64,000 nt of DNA from Caryophanon tenue. Lineage in GTDB: Bacteria; Bacillota; Bacilli; Bacillales_A; Planococcaceae. The position numbers and the translations under genes are program-made. The notes below the pieces were generated by a model. The model saw only the letters and a list, made by a program, of their open reading frames with translations, did no database searches and was not told where the DNA came from. Positions 41,297 through 50,373 of this stretch are shown in pieces. The stretch spans positions 1-64,000 of the forward strand of contig NZ_MASJ01000002.1 of NCBI RefSeq assembly GCF_001700315.1, given 5' to 3'. Positions within the stretch are counted from its first letter, which is position 1. Every line of letters begins with the position of its first letter.

Positions 41297-42784
41297 ATGA
41301 GCAAGAAAGTTGTAGTAGTTGGTGGCGGTTTAGGTGGTATTTCCGCTGCAATTTCATTAACACAAAAGGGCTACGATGTAGAGGTTTATGAAAAGAATCA
41401 TCATATTGGTGGTAAGCTAAATCGTTTAGAACAAGATGGTTTTGGCTTTGACTTAGGACCGTCGATTTTAACGATGCCTCATATTTTTGAAACATTGTTT
41501 ACACGCAGTGGCAAGCGTATGAGCGATTACGTGACAATCGAACGTTTACCGCTTCAGTGGCGTTCATTTTTCCCAGACGGTAATGTGCTCGACTTACATG
41601 AAAATCTCGATACGATGCTGACAAGTAATACGACGCTAACAAAAAAAGATATACAGCAATATGAGCGTTTACTTGCCTATGCTAAAAAGCTATACGATGT
41701 GACCGAAGCTGGTTATTTTGAAAAAGGGCTTGATAACCTGCAAGAAGTATTAAAGCATCACGGGGCGTTCAATGCACTACGTCACTTTGATTTATCCTCA
41801 ACGATGTACGATGCCATTCGTAGCTACATTAAAAATCCTCAATTCCGCGATATGTTGAGCTATATCGTGAAGTACGTTGGCTCGTCTGCTTATCATGCAC
41901 CAGCTGTATTAAATATGATGCTCTACATGCAACATGCGCAAGGGGTTTGGTACGTAAAAGGTGGTATGCATCAGCTTGGCAATGCACTGACGACACTTGC
42001 ACAGGAGCTTGGCGTGACGTTGCATTTTGGACATAAAGTAGTGAAGCTTGATACAGATAAAAAAACGATTACTGCTGCTTATTTAGATAATGGCACGAAG
42101 CTAGAAGCAGATTATTTCGTTTCCAATATGGAAGTTATTCCAGTATACGAGCAGTTAACAGCAGAAAAAGAAAGCTATACGAAAAAGCTGACGGAAACAT
42201 TTGAGCCAGCAAGTTCGGGGCTTGTCCTTCATTTAGGAGTGAAGAAACAATATCCACAGCTAGCCCATCATAATTTCTTCTTTGCCGATGATATGAAACG
42301 CCAAATGAAGCGAATTTTTAAACAGCATGTTTTACCAGATGACCCGATTATTTATTTAGTAAACGTTAATAAAACGGATCCTTCTCAAGCATTGCCAGGG
42401 CACGAAAATATAAAGGTATTGCCACATATTCCGTATTTACAAGAGAATCCACCGACGCGTCAACAATACGAGGGTTTTGCGGAGCTTGTATTAGAGAAGC
42501 TTGAGCGTTTAGGGCTTGTTGATTTGAGAGAAAATATTGTCACAAAGGATATGTGGACACCACATGATATTGAGCGTACATACGGTTCACATCGAGGTGC
42601 AATTTACGGCACAGTCTCTGATAAAAAATTGAATAAAGGCTTTAAGCATCCGAAAAAGAGCGAGCGTTATGAAAATTTGTATTTCGTAGGCGGCACAGTA
42701 AATCCAGGTGGTGGTATGCCAATGGTAACATTAAGTGGTCAGCAAGTAGCGGACAAAATTGAAGCAGCACATACTAATGAATAA
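41297..42784 (+). CDS. crtP: 4,4'-diaponeurosporene oxidase CrtP (carotenoid oxidase)
   Basis: A 495-residue FAD-dependent CrtI-family enzyme. The N-terminal VVVVGGGLGGISAA binds FAD, and NPGGGMPMVTLSGQQVADKI closes the protein. Segments such as MSDYVTIERLPLQWRSFF and EPASSG are nearly identical to my memory of S. aureus CrtP rather than the desaturase CrtN. It would oxidise the terminal methyl of 4,4'-diaponeurosporene to the acid. crtQ and crtO follow directly, supporting the CrtP call. The SD is AAGGGGGC. Confidence 0.85.
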   Translation: MSKKVVVVGGGLGGISAAISLTQKGYDVEVYEKNHHIGGKLNRLEQDGFGFDLGPSILTMPHIFETLFTRSGKRMSDYVTIERLPLQWRSFFPDGNVLDLHENLDTMLTSNTTLTKKDIQQYERLLAYAKKLYDVTEAGYFEKGLDNLQEVLKHHGAFNALRHFDLSSTMYDAIRSYIKNPQFRDMLSYIVKYVGSSAYHAPAVLNMMLYMQHAQGVWYVKGGMHQLGNALTTLAQELGVTLHFGHKVVKLDTDKKTITAAYLDNGTKLEADYFVSNMEVIPVYEQLTAEKESYTKKLTETFEPASSGLVLHLGVKKQYPQLAHHNFFFADDMKRQMKRIFKQHVLPDDPIIYLVNVNKTDPSQALPGHENIKVLPHIPYLQENPPTRQQYEGFAELVLEKLERLGLVDLRENIVTKDMWTPHDIERTYGSHRGAIYGTVSDKKLNKGFKHPKKSERYENLYFVGGTVNPGGGMPMVTLSGQQVADKIEAAHTNE

Positions 42785-42802
42785 ACGAAGGGAACGGTGC
42801 AG

Positions 42803-43921
42803 ATGGATATACTTTATGTAATTCTCCAAGTACTGTCGTTTATTGGGTTACTATGTGGTGTGTTGATGTTTTGGACGACGAAAAAGCCACCTGAAGTACT
42901 CGGCGAAACACATCACGAAACATTGTCGATTATTATTCCGGCACGTAATGAAGCGTTGCGCATTACACCGCTTCTAGCGTCGCTACAGCGTCAAACGTGG
43001 CGCAATATGGAAGTCATTGTGGTGGATGATGGCTCAACAGATAATACGGAGGAAGTGGCAAAAGCGTACGGAGCAATTGTTGTGAAGAGTCGACCAATTG
43101 GACAAATGGCACCTGGAAAATCAAATGCCTGTGCAGTCGGAGCGCAACATGCCACAGGAACATGGCTATTATTTTTAGATGCCGATGTGCAATTAGTAAA
43201 TGAAAATAGTTTAGCGATGATGGCGAGCAGCTTTCATGTCCAACAAGGACGCGGTATTTTATCGATGCAGCCATATCACCGTATCGTAAAGCCATATGAA
43301 AATTTATCGGTTATTTTTAATATTATCGTTTTAACGGGGATGAATGTGTTTACCGTGTGGCGTGAGCGTTTTCAAACAGCGGGTTCATTCGGTCCATGTA
43401 TACTATGTGACCGTCAAAGTTATGAGCAAACAGGTGGACATGAGGCGGCAGAAGAATCGATTATGGATGACTTTGCGTTAAGTGATGTGTTTGTGGCACA
43501 AAACTTACCGGTTACGAATTATGGTGGACGACATATTATTGAAATGCGCATGTATGAAGAGGGGATCGGACAGCTCGTAGAAGGTTGGACAAAAAATTTA
43601 GCGACAGCCTCACAGTCAACGCATCGCTTTGTCATGACATTGATTCAATTGTGGATTTTTGGTGTTATCATGGTGACATTATCGCCAATTGTAGCATTGT
43701 GCACATCATCAACGATAGCACTGATGATTAGTGTAAGTATGTACATAGTATACGGCATACATGTGTATATACTCGCGAGGCGTGCAGGTTGCTTTCATTG
43801 GAGCATCGTAATTGTATATCCGCTCTATGTGCTGTTTTTTACAGCCATTTTTATCTACTCGTTATATCGCACACATATTTTACGTTCCGTTATGTGGCGA
43901 GGCCGCAAAATTAACGTATAA
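42803..43921 (+). CDS. crtQ: 4,4'-diaponeurosporenoate glycosyltransferase CrtQ
   Basis: A 372-residue family 2 glycosyltransferase with an N-terminal membrane helix, a GT-A domain (IIIPARNEALR, VVDDGSTDNT, LFLDADVQL, and the acidic ESIMDDFALSD) and three C-terminal helices. It would attach a sugar to the carotenoid acid at the membrane. ATG 42803 is preferred over GTG 42797 because of AAGGGAA spacing. It lies 18 bp after crtP and 12 bp before crtO. Confidence 0.88.
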   Translation: MDILYVILQVLSFIGLLCGVLMFWTTKKPPEVLGETHHETLSIIIPARNEALRITPLLASLQRQTWRNMEVIVVDDGSTDNTEEVAKAYGAIVVKSRPIGQMAPGKSNACAVGAQHATGTWLLFLDADVQLVNENSLAMMASSFHVQQGRGILSMQPYHRIVKPYENLSVIFNIIVLTGMNVFTVWRERFQTAGSFGPCILCDRQSYEQTGGHEAAEESIMDDFALSDVFVAQNLPVTNYGGRHIIEMRMYEEGIGQLVEGWTKNLATASQSTHRFVMTLIQLWIFGVIMVTLSPIVALCTSSTIALMISVSMYIVYGIHVYILARRAGCFHWSIVIVYPLYVLFFTAIFIYSLYRTHILRSVMWRGRKINV

Positions 43922-43933
43922 GTAGGGAAGTAA

Positions 43934-44425
43934 ATGACTATACTAGAGGCAATAACACTCATTTTAATCAATGGTGTCGCATGGCTATTTTTTCATTTTA
44001 CGATTTCAGCGATGTGCTTTTATATTCCGTTACGTTTTTTCCTAAAAGATATACCGTTTTTGCGTATTGCAAAATGGGAGAAGCAGGGGAATATATGGCA
44101 CCAACTATTTCGCGTGAAAACGTGGAAACAGCATTTAATGGACGGTTCGAAAATTGTTAAGAAAAGCTATAATAAAAGCCATTTGCATGGAAATGCGGTG
44201 GAGCAATTAACGGAGTTTGCGGCTGAAACAAAACGTGCCGAGCTAACACATTGGCTACTTATGGTGCCGGCGCCATTATTTTTTTTATGGAATCCGGAAT
44301 GGGCAGCATGGATAAATGTGGCGTATGCTATTATTGCGAATGTGCCGTTTATTGTAACGCAGCGTTATAACCGTGCCCGCATTGAGCGGTTGTTACAGCG
44401 GGTCAAGGAGAAGGTGAGCAGATGA
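43934..44425 (+). CDS. crtO: Glycosyl-4,4'-diaponeurosporenoate acyltransferase CrtO
   Basis: A 163-residue membrane protein with hydrophobic helices at about 5-35 and 105-150 and the family pattern LFRVKTWKQHL, ETKRAELTHW and QRYNRARIERL. It acylates the sugar of the carotenoid glycoside, the last step of staphyloxanthin-type pigments. The stop overlaps the next gene's ATG by four bases. Neither dehydrosqualene synthase (crtM) nor desaturase (crtN) is in this cluster. Confidence 0.85.
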   Translation: MTILEAITLILINGVAWLFFHFTISAMCFYIPLRFFLKDIPFLRIAKWEKQGNIWHQLFRVKTWKQHLMDGSKIVKKSYNKSHLHGNAVEQLTEFAAETKRAELTHWLLMVPAPLFFLWNPEWAAWINVAYAIIANVPFIVTQRYNRARIERLLQRVKEKVSR

Positions 44426-45066
44426 GATGGCTCTTACTGTTAATCATCATATGTGTAGGATGTACAACTGAGGAGGAAAAAAGTATGACATTGCATGACG
44501 CGGTAGCAAATAATAATTTACAACAAGTGCGCGAACTTTTAGCACAACAAAATGTACAAGTAGATGCACTAAATGGCAAACAAGAAACACCGTTATTAGT
44601 GGCGACACATCATAATTATATCGACATCGCAAAAGCTCTAATTGACGCGGGTGCGGATATTAATAAGCAAGATGCCATACAGGATAGCCCGTATTTATAT
44701 GCCGGTGCGCAAGGAAAAACGGACATTTTAGCGTATATGCTTGAGCATCGCGAGCCAAATCAATCTGTGTATAATCGCTACGGGGGAAATGCGCTAATTC
44801 CAGCAGCAGAAAAGGGGCATTTAGACAATGTGAAGCTGTTGTTAGCGGATGGGCGTGTTGATATTGACCATCAAAATAATTTCGGGTATACAGCCTTAAT
44901 TGAAGCGGTCGCGTTAACGGACGGTTCGGAACTTTATCAAACGATTGTACAGGAGTTACTGCGTTATAATGCACGAACAGACTTAAAGGACAATCAACAA
45001 ATGACAGCACTCGATTATGCGATTCAAAAGGATTATAAAGAAATGATCGTATTATTACAGCCATAA
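44422..45066 (+). CDS. Ankyrin-repeat lipoprotein
   Basis: A 214-residue protein with a lipoprotein signal peptide (lipobox CVGC at about residue 14) and four or five ankyrin repeats (ETPLLVATHHN, LIDAGADINKQD, NALIPAAEKGHLDNVKLLL, GYTALIEAV). It should sit on the outer face of the membrane. It is coupled to crtO by a four-base overlap, so it belongs to the pigment operon. A role there is unproven; ankyrin repeats suggest a protein partner. Confidence 0.85.
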   Translation: MRWLLLLIIICVGCTTEEEKSMTLHDAVANNNLQQVRELLAQQNVQVDALNGKQETPLLVATHHNYIDIAKALIDAGADINKQDAIQDSPYLYAGAQGKTDILAYMLEHREPNQSVYNRYGGNALIPAAEKGHLDNVKLLLADGRVDIDHQNNFGYTALIEAVALTDGSELYQTIVQELLRYNARTDLKDNQQMTALDYAIQKDYKEMIVLLQP

Positions 45067-45069
45067 AAT

Positions 45070-45117
45070 AAAAACGTGGAATGATAACGAATAAAAGTTG
45101 TCATTTCACGTTTTTTT
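45070..45117 (+). terminator. Terminator of the crtPQO-ankyrin operon
   Basis: AACGTGgAATGAtAAC and GTTgTCATTtCACGTT pair with an eight-base loop, followed by seven Ts. Confidence 0.85.
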
Positions 45118-45203
45118 AGGCCAAAAGATTTGTAGTTGTTAGACGACTATAGTAGTATTTTCTAGTGTTTATATACTATAGAATACGGTTTTTGGAGGGA
45201 ACT

Positions 45204-47288
45204 ATGAAATTATTTTCACCGCTTATTCAGATATTGAATAAGCTAACGTATATCAAGAAGTTTTTGATTGTTGGTATCGTATTACTCGTACCGTTAATCA
45301 CGATGAGTGTTTTATATTTAACGACAGTTTTAAATGACCGTGAGCAAACAAAAAGGCATATGGAGGCAGCTACGTATAATGCGGCGTTAAAAGATGTGCT
45401 GCAATATAGTCAGCAATTGCGGGCGCTCAATATTTCGTTATTAACAGACCCATCTGTTCAAACGCAAGTAGATGATGTAACCAAAAAAGTAAATGCAGCT
45501 TTTGCCGATGTAAATGAACTTGTCCCAACGTTAGAGGATGATTTTGATACGCTAGAACAACTCGCAAAGCTCGAGCAACAATGGCATAATATCGAGCAAT
45601 CTATTTGGACAAATTCACATAATGTGTATGAAAATTATTCGAATTATGCAGAAAATATTTTGGCATTGATGCAACATATTACATATGAGTCCGGCTTGAT
45701 TTTAGCGACGTCATCAGAGGAATTTACGCTGATTCACAATACATCAATTAAATTACCACAGTTGGCCGAGCAGTTCGGAAAATTACGTGCACTAGGCGTT
45801 ACTATGATTGAGAAAGGTGAACAAAATACAACTGAACATGCAGAAATTGAAATGATTTCTGCACAAGTACAACAGGCATTAATCGATTTAGAAAAAGATG
45901 CAGCCGTGATTTTTAAAAATTCATTATTCGAAGCAGCATTATCAACGAAAATTGTTGCGTTAGAGCAAACGACGACGGGGTACTTAGAAGCGATCCGTAA
46001 AGCGGAGCAAGGAATTATTAGTACATCGGATTATTATGGAATTGCAACGAATGCGATTAATGAAAACTTCGATTATTATACAGCGAGTATGGAAACGCTT
46101 GTAATGACACTTCAAGAAGATTATAAGTCATTAGTAAATACACAAATCTTTATTTTTGTCGTAACGACAGTAACGATTTTTATTGCACTTATTTTATTTG
46201 TCGGCTTATTTTTAGCGATTCGTCAGTCTATTACGTTGTTAAAAGATGGGGCTACGAAGGTTGCGGAGGGAGATATCACTGCAACAGTAGCATTACACAC
46301 ACAGGATGAAATGTATGAGGTTGAGATCGCGTTTAATCAAATGACGAAGCAATTACAACAATTAGTAGAAGAAATTCAAACGAGCGCAGAACATGTATCA
46401 AGCGCTAGTGAGGAGTTACATGCGAGCGCTGAAGAGGCTACGTCATCCGTTGAACATGTCACACATGCAGTAAATGATTTAGCGACAGAGTCGGATACAC
46501 AGCTACAACATTTGACAGATAGTACACATGCGATGGAAGACATGGTCACAAGTATTGAACGTATTGCTAAAAATAGTGTGGATGTAGCAACACTAGCGAA
46601 TAATGCGACGCTTTCTGCCACAGCAGGTCATGAAACGGTACAGCAAGCATTACAAGAGATGATGAATATTCAACACCATGTAGCACAAACAAATGACAAA
46701 ATGAATGAACTACATGAACAATCGACTCAAATTGACTCAATCGTCCATGTCATTACCGATATTGCTGATCAAACGAATTTATTGGCGCTTAATGCGGCGA
46801 TTGAGGCAGCACGAGCTGGAGAGCACGGAGCAGGATTTGCGGTCGTCGCTGATGAAGTACGCAAGCTTGCCTCAGAGTCTCGCCAATCAGCTAGTCAAAT
46901 TACGCAGCTTATTAGTGGGATGCAGCGACATAGCGTCGAATCGGTTGCAATGATGCGAACAGTAACAGCGAATGTTGATACTGGTATGCAAATGACACAG
47001 CAAACAGCGCAGCAATTTGGCGAAATATCTTCGACAATGCAGGTGCTAAGTCCTCAAATGGCTGAAATCTCGTCAACAGCAACAGCCTTTTCAGCGCAAG
47101 TCGAGCAAGTGTCGGCAGCTATTCAACATTTATTAGCGTTGTCACAGCATAGCGGTGATGTTACATCAGAAATTGCAGCGTCTACTGAGGAACAGCTTGC
47201 AGTGATGGAAGAAGTATCGTCTTCTGCACAAGCATTGTCACACATGGCAGAATCATTGCAGGCAATGGTCACACGATTTAAATTATAA
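45204..47288 (+). CDS. Methyl-accepting chemotaxis protein
   Basis: A 694-residue chemoreceptor: membrane helix 1 (about 16-40), an all-helical sensor domain outside the cell (about 45-310), membrane helix 2 (about 312-338), HAMP and a long cytoplasmic signalling hairpin whose tip reads [24 protein letters not shown]. Multiple E/Q-rich stretches are candidate methylation sites. ATG 45204 with GGAGGG upstream is chosen over an upstream frame extension. The ligand cannot be predicted. Together with the flagellin gene at 49 kb it indicates motility. Confidence 0.93.
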   Translation: MKLFSPLIQILNKLTYIKKFLIVGIVLLVPLITMSVLYLTTVLNDREQTKRHMEAATYNAALKDVLQYSQQLRALNISLLTDPSVQTQVDDVTKKVNAAFADVNELVPTLEDDFDTLEQLAKLEQQWHNIEQSIWTNSHNVYENYSNYAENILALMQHITYESGLILATSSEEFTLIHNTSIKLPQLAEQFGKLRALGVTMIEKGEQNTTEHAEIEMISAQVQQALIDLEKDAAVIFKNSLFEAALSTKIVALEQTTTGYLEAIRKAEQGIISTSDYYGIATNAINENFDYYTASMETLVMTLQEDYKSLVNTQIFIFVVTTVTIFIALILFVGLFLAIRQSITLLKDGATKVAEGDITATVALHTQDEMYEVEIAFNQMTKQLQQLVEEIQTSAEHVSSASEELHASAEEATSSVEHVTHAVNDLATESDTQLQHLTDSTHAMEDMVTSIERIAKNSVDVATLANNATLSATAGHETVQQALQEMMNIQHHVAQTNDKMNELHEQSTQIDSIVHVITDIADQTNLLALNAAIEAARAGEHGAGFAVVADEVRKLASESRQSASQITQLISGMQRHSVESVAMMRTVTANVDTGMQMTQQTAQQFGEISSTMQVLSPQMAEISSTATAFSAQVEQVSAAIQHLLALSQHSGDVTSEIAASTEEQLAVMEEVSSSAQALSHMAESLQAMVTRFKL

Positions 47289-47301
47289 AAACATGATGTA
47301 T

Positions 47302-47330
47302 TTGAATTTTAGAAGAATTATGTATATAGT
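47302..47330 (+). promoter_or_regulatory. Promoter of the que locus
   Basis: TTGAAT (47302-47307) and TATAGT (47325-47330) are 17 bp apart, about 30 bp before the preQ1 aptamer. Confidence 0.65.
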
Positions 47331-47359
47331 AGAACATGAAATACCCAGATGATATTGGG

Positions 47360-47398
47360 AGAGGTTCATAGCAAATACCCTCTATAAAAAACTATGGA
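47360..47398 (+). promoter_or_regulatory. PreQ1-I riboswitch aptamer
   Basis: AGAGGTTCATAGC...ACCCTCTATAAAAAACTATGG matches the class I preQ1 aptamer: stem AGAGG/CCTCT, the A-rich segment ATAAAAAACTA, and a second helix in which CATAG pairs with CTATG (the B. subtilis version has CTAG/CTAA, so pairing is kept by compensatory change). Ligand binding should favour the terminator at 47412. The aptamer looks intact although the genes below it are decaying. Confidence 0.92.
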
Positions 47399-47411
47399 AA
47401 CATGACACTAC

Positions 47412-47440
47412 GCCATGTCCATATAGGACGTGGCTTTTTA
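47412..47440 (+). terminator. Expression-platform terminator of the preQ1 riboswitch
   Basis: GCCATGTCC-atata-GGACGTGGC is followed by TTTTTA. The 5' arm overlaps sequence that could pair with CATGG upstream, as an antiterminator. Confidence 0.85.
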
Positions 47441-47472
47441 TGTTTTTACAGTCGTTTTAATGTAGATGATAG

Positions 47473-47522
47473 ATGCCTCTTTCTTATTGGTGAAGTAGCC
47501 AAATTAGAAAGGGGCATTTTTT
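47473..47522 (+). terminator. Second terminator in the que locus
   Basis: ATGCCTCTTTCT pairs with AGAAAGGGGCAT (47506-47517), with an inner TTGG/CCAA and a T-run after. It stands where queC would be expected and would further reduce transcription into queD-queE. Confidence 0.75.
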
Positions 47523-47561
47523 AGATGGAATTGCGATGAGCTCATAAAAGGAGGAGCGAAC

Positions 47562-48009
47562 ATACCAGATTTTAGAATTGTCGACAAGCTACAAAAACTA
47601 GACGAGGATATTCAGCGAAGCGAATTAAAGTACCACGCAAAGCGAGTGCTTGTAAGTAAGGCATTTACATAACTATGAAGGGAAATGTAAAAACCTACAT
47701 GGTCACACATATCGCGCTATTTTAGGCATAAGTGGTTATGCAGATGACCGAGGATTAGTCATTGATTTTGGCGATATTAAAACGATTTGGAAAAGTATCG
47801 AAGCGTATTTAGATCACCATTACTTAAATGAAACATTACCACCAATGAACACAACTGCTGAAAATATCGTTGTGTGGATTTATGAGCAGTTAACGTTTGC
47901 ATTAAAGAGCGAAATACAATATGACGGCGCACGCGTAGAGTTTGTACGCTTATATGAAACACCGACAAGCTATGCTGAAGCGAGAAGGGAGTGGATGGAG
48001 CTTGAGTAA
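47562..48009 (+). pseudogene. queD: 6-carboxy-tetrahydropterin synthase QueD, degraded
   Basis: A strong SD (AAAAGGAGGAGCGAAC) is followed by ATA in place of ATG, then clean codons (PDFRIVDKLQKLDED) to ACA TAA at 47670. A different frame continues with HNYEGKCKNLHGHTYRAIL up to GREWMELE-like codons and TAA 48007. About 20 nt encoding the first zinc-histidine motif are missing and the frame has shifted; a TTACAT direct repeat would explain the loss by slippage. Both lesions make the gene inactive unless recoded. The stop overlaps queE by eight bases, as in intact que operons. Confidence 0.9.
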
Positions 48010-48730
48010 AGTACCTGTAATTGAAATGTTCGGACCGACAATTCAAGGCGAAGGGATGGTTATTGGACAGAAGACGATGTTTGTACGAACTGCCGGTTGT
48101 GATTATACATGTGCATGGTGTGATTCTGCTTTTACATGGGATAGCAGTGGTAAGCATTTAATTACGCACATGACCGCAGAAGAAATTTGGGAACAGCTGG
48201 AAGCAATTGGTGGAAAACGTTTTTCATTTGTGACGATTTTAGGTGGCAACCCTGCACTTCTTAAAAATTTAGCACCGTTCATTACCCTACTGAAGCAAAA
48301 AAATATTCAAATTGGCGTTGAGACACAAGGGAGTAAGTGGCAAGATTGGTTTTACGACATTGATGAATTAACGATTTCACCAAAGCCACCGAGTTCAACA
48401 ATGACAACGGATTTTGACATATTAACAACGATTTTGCACAAACTTGAACAATCGACATCATCACAACGTATATCGTTAAAAGTCGTCGTATTTACCGAAG
48501 AAGATTACGCGTATGCTAAAGATGTACATACACGTTATCCGGACGTGCCATTCTTCGTGCAGGTTGGCAACGATGAACTGATGATGGTAGATGAGCAGCA
48601 GTTAACCGTTTATTTATTGCAAAAATACGAGCGATTAATCGACTGTGTGATGCAAGATGAAGAGATGAATCGCGTGAAAGTATTGCCACAATTGCATGCT
48701 TTATTGTGGGGCAATAAACGAGGCGTGTAA
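48002..48730 (+). CDS. queE: 7-carboxy-7-deazaguanine synthase QueE
   Basis: A 242-residue radical SAM enzyme forming the 7-deazaguanine core of queuosine. The [4Fe-4S] motif CDYTCAWC (CX3CX2C) and EMFGPTIQGEGMVIG at the N-terminus are intact. The start is TTG 48002 with GGATGGAG upstream; the open frame extends 20 codons further inside queD. With queD broken and queC missing here, its substrate supply is doubtful unless other copies exist in the genome. Confidence 0.9.
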   Translation: MSKVPVIEMFGPTIQGEGMVIGQKTMFVRTAGCDYTCAWCDSAFTWDSSGKHLITHMTAEEIWEQLEAIGGKRFSFVTILGGNPALLKNLAPFITLLKQKNIQIGVETQGSKWQDWFYDIDELTISPKPPSSTMTTDFDILTTILHKLEQSTSSQRISLKVVVFTEEDYAYAKDVHTRYPDVPFFVQVGNDELMMVDEQQLTVYLLQKYERLIDCVMQDEEMNRVKVLPQLHALLWGNKRGV

Positions 48731-48735
48731 TAAGA

Positions 48736-48769
48736 AAAGAGCCATTCGATTTTTCCGAATGGCTTTTTG
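48736..48769. terminator. Terminator between queE and flagellin gene
   Basis: AGCCATTCG (48740-48748) pairs with CGAATGGCT (48756-48764), with an A-run before and a T-run after, so it works on both strands. Confidence 0.85.
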
Positions 48770-48783
48770 TGTATCGTAGAGTA

Positions 48784-50160
48784 TTACGCTAAAATTTCTA
48801 AAATGCTTTGGCTCATTTGATTAATTTGCGTCATCATCGATTGCGACGATTGCAGTAATACTTGGTCTTTATTAAGCTTTGTAATTTCATTTGCCATATC
48901 TGCATCACGTAAATTCGATTCGGCTTTTGTTAAGTTTTCTCCAGTATTTGAAGCAGTATTATAGGCATGCTCTAATCGATTTGCATACGAACCCATTATA
49001 GAACGTGATTTTGATACTTTTGCCATAACGGCATCAAGTTTTGTTAAAGCAGCGTTTGCCTGGGCTTGTGTATCCATCTTCAACGGATCTAGCTTTAAAT
49101 ATTCAACAGTAACATTTGGGATGGAAATTTGTAGGTTTTGATTTTCATTACTACCTAATTGAATTTTCAAATGGAAAAACAATTCTGGCTCTACAGCTGG
49201 TTCACCGAATACATTTAGCTCAAATACACCGCTACCACTCATAGGCCATGGCTCATTGTTATACCCTTCCCTGTTATCATAAATAAAAATTTTTGCATCG
49301 TCTGAAGTGAGCTGTGAATAATGATTAACGAAGCTAGTAGCAGTAGAAGGAGGCGTTTGATTCGCTGGATCATGTACATAGCCAGGTTGTCCATAAGCAG
49401 TTTCGATAATTTTATCTACTAAATCTGTACCGTTAGTAATACTACTAATATCTACTTCCATAACGGGGTTTTCTTCGTTTAATCTTGATGTGTCAGGAGT
49501 ACCATTTACGAACTTGATACTATATGCTTTATTACATGTACAACAAGTATAGTACACACCTTTTCCATCTAATTTTGATGCATCTTGAGCAGAGTTAATG
49601 TTGCTAAAGTCAATTATAGCACTTGCATAATCTTTACCATTATAGCTGTATACATCTGTAACACCACCAGTAGTTGTCACTTGTTGAACATAATTTGCTA
49701 ATGAGCCACTAAATACATTGTGATTATTATTGTCTTTATCTAGCGTACCTGCTAATAGTTTCATTCCATTGAATTCGGTGTTATTACCAATGTCTCGAAT
49801 ACCTTCAATAATTGCATCAACCTCTGTTTGAATCTTCTGACGGTCTTCGTCTGTATTGGTATCGTTTGCTGATTGAATAGCTAACTCACGTAATCGAATT
49901 AAATTAGGATCTTGAATAATTCCCATTGCACTATCTGCTACATTCACTAATGAAATGCCATCCTGAATATTTTCTGCAGCTTGCTCCAACCCACGAATTT
50001 GTCCGCGCATTTTTTCACTGATTGTTAAGCCAGCTGCGTCGTCTGCGGCTTGGTTAATTTGATAGCCTGACGATAATTTATTTAATGTTTTATTTAATTC
50101 TGTATTTGTATGGTTATAACGGTTTTGTACGAACTGACCTTGATTATATTGAATACGCAT
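48784..50160 (-). CDS. hag: Flagellin with an unusual cysteine cluster
   Basis: A 458-residue flagellin. The N-terminal D0/D1 (TLNKLSSGYQINQAADDAAGL) and C-terminal D1/D0 (ESNLRDADMANEITKLNK) regions are complete, so it should be exported and polymerise. The central variable part (about 150-365) is longer than in B. subtilis Hag and contains YYTCCTCNKAYSIKF with Cys206, Cys207 and Cys209; cysteines are rare in flagellins. No HExxH is present, so it is not a flagellinolysin. The SD GAAGGTGT precedes the ATG. Confidence 0.93.
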   Translation of the reverse strand: MRIQYNQGQFVQNRYNHTNTELNKTLNKLSSGYQINQAADDAAGLTISEKMRGQIRGLEQAAENIQDGISLVNVADSAMGIIQDPNLIRLRELAIQSANDTNTDEDRQKIQTEVDAIIEGIRDIGNNTEFNGMKLLAGTLDKDNNNHNVFSGSLANYVQQVTTTGGVTDVYSYNGKDYASAIIDFSNINSAQDASKLDGKGVYYTCCTCNKAYSIKFVNGTPDTSRLNEENPVMEVDISSITNGTDLVDKIIETAYGQPGYVHDPANQTPPSTATSFVNHYSQLTSDDAKIFIYDNREGYNNEPWPMSGSGVFELNVFGEPAVEPELFFHLKIQLGSNENQNLQISIPNVTVEYLKLDPLKMDTQAQANAALTKLDAVMAKVSKSRSIMGSYANRLEHAYNTASNTGENLTKAESNLRDADMANEITKLNKDQVLLQSSQSMMTQINQMSQSILEILA

Positions 50161-50373
50161 AATACGACACCTTCAGTCTTTTTATAATTACATACCCTAA
50201 TTATACCCATTTTTGAAGTTCTTTGATATATCAGCTATGGACGTTATATGTCCTTTGTCCTATTAATTTGCAAATGATCGGGTATTGTAAAAAGAAGCGA
50301 TATTCTTTCTTTTTCGCTTATTTCCTTAAAACATGGCATAATAAATGAATTACATGATAGTTAGGATGACTCG

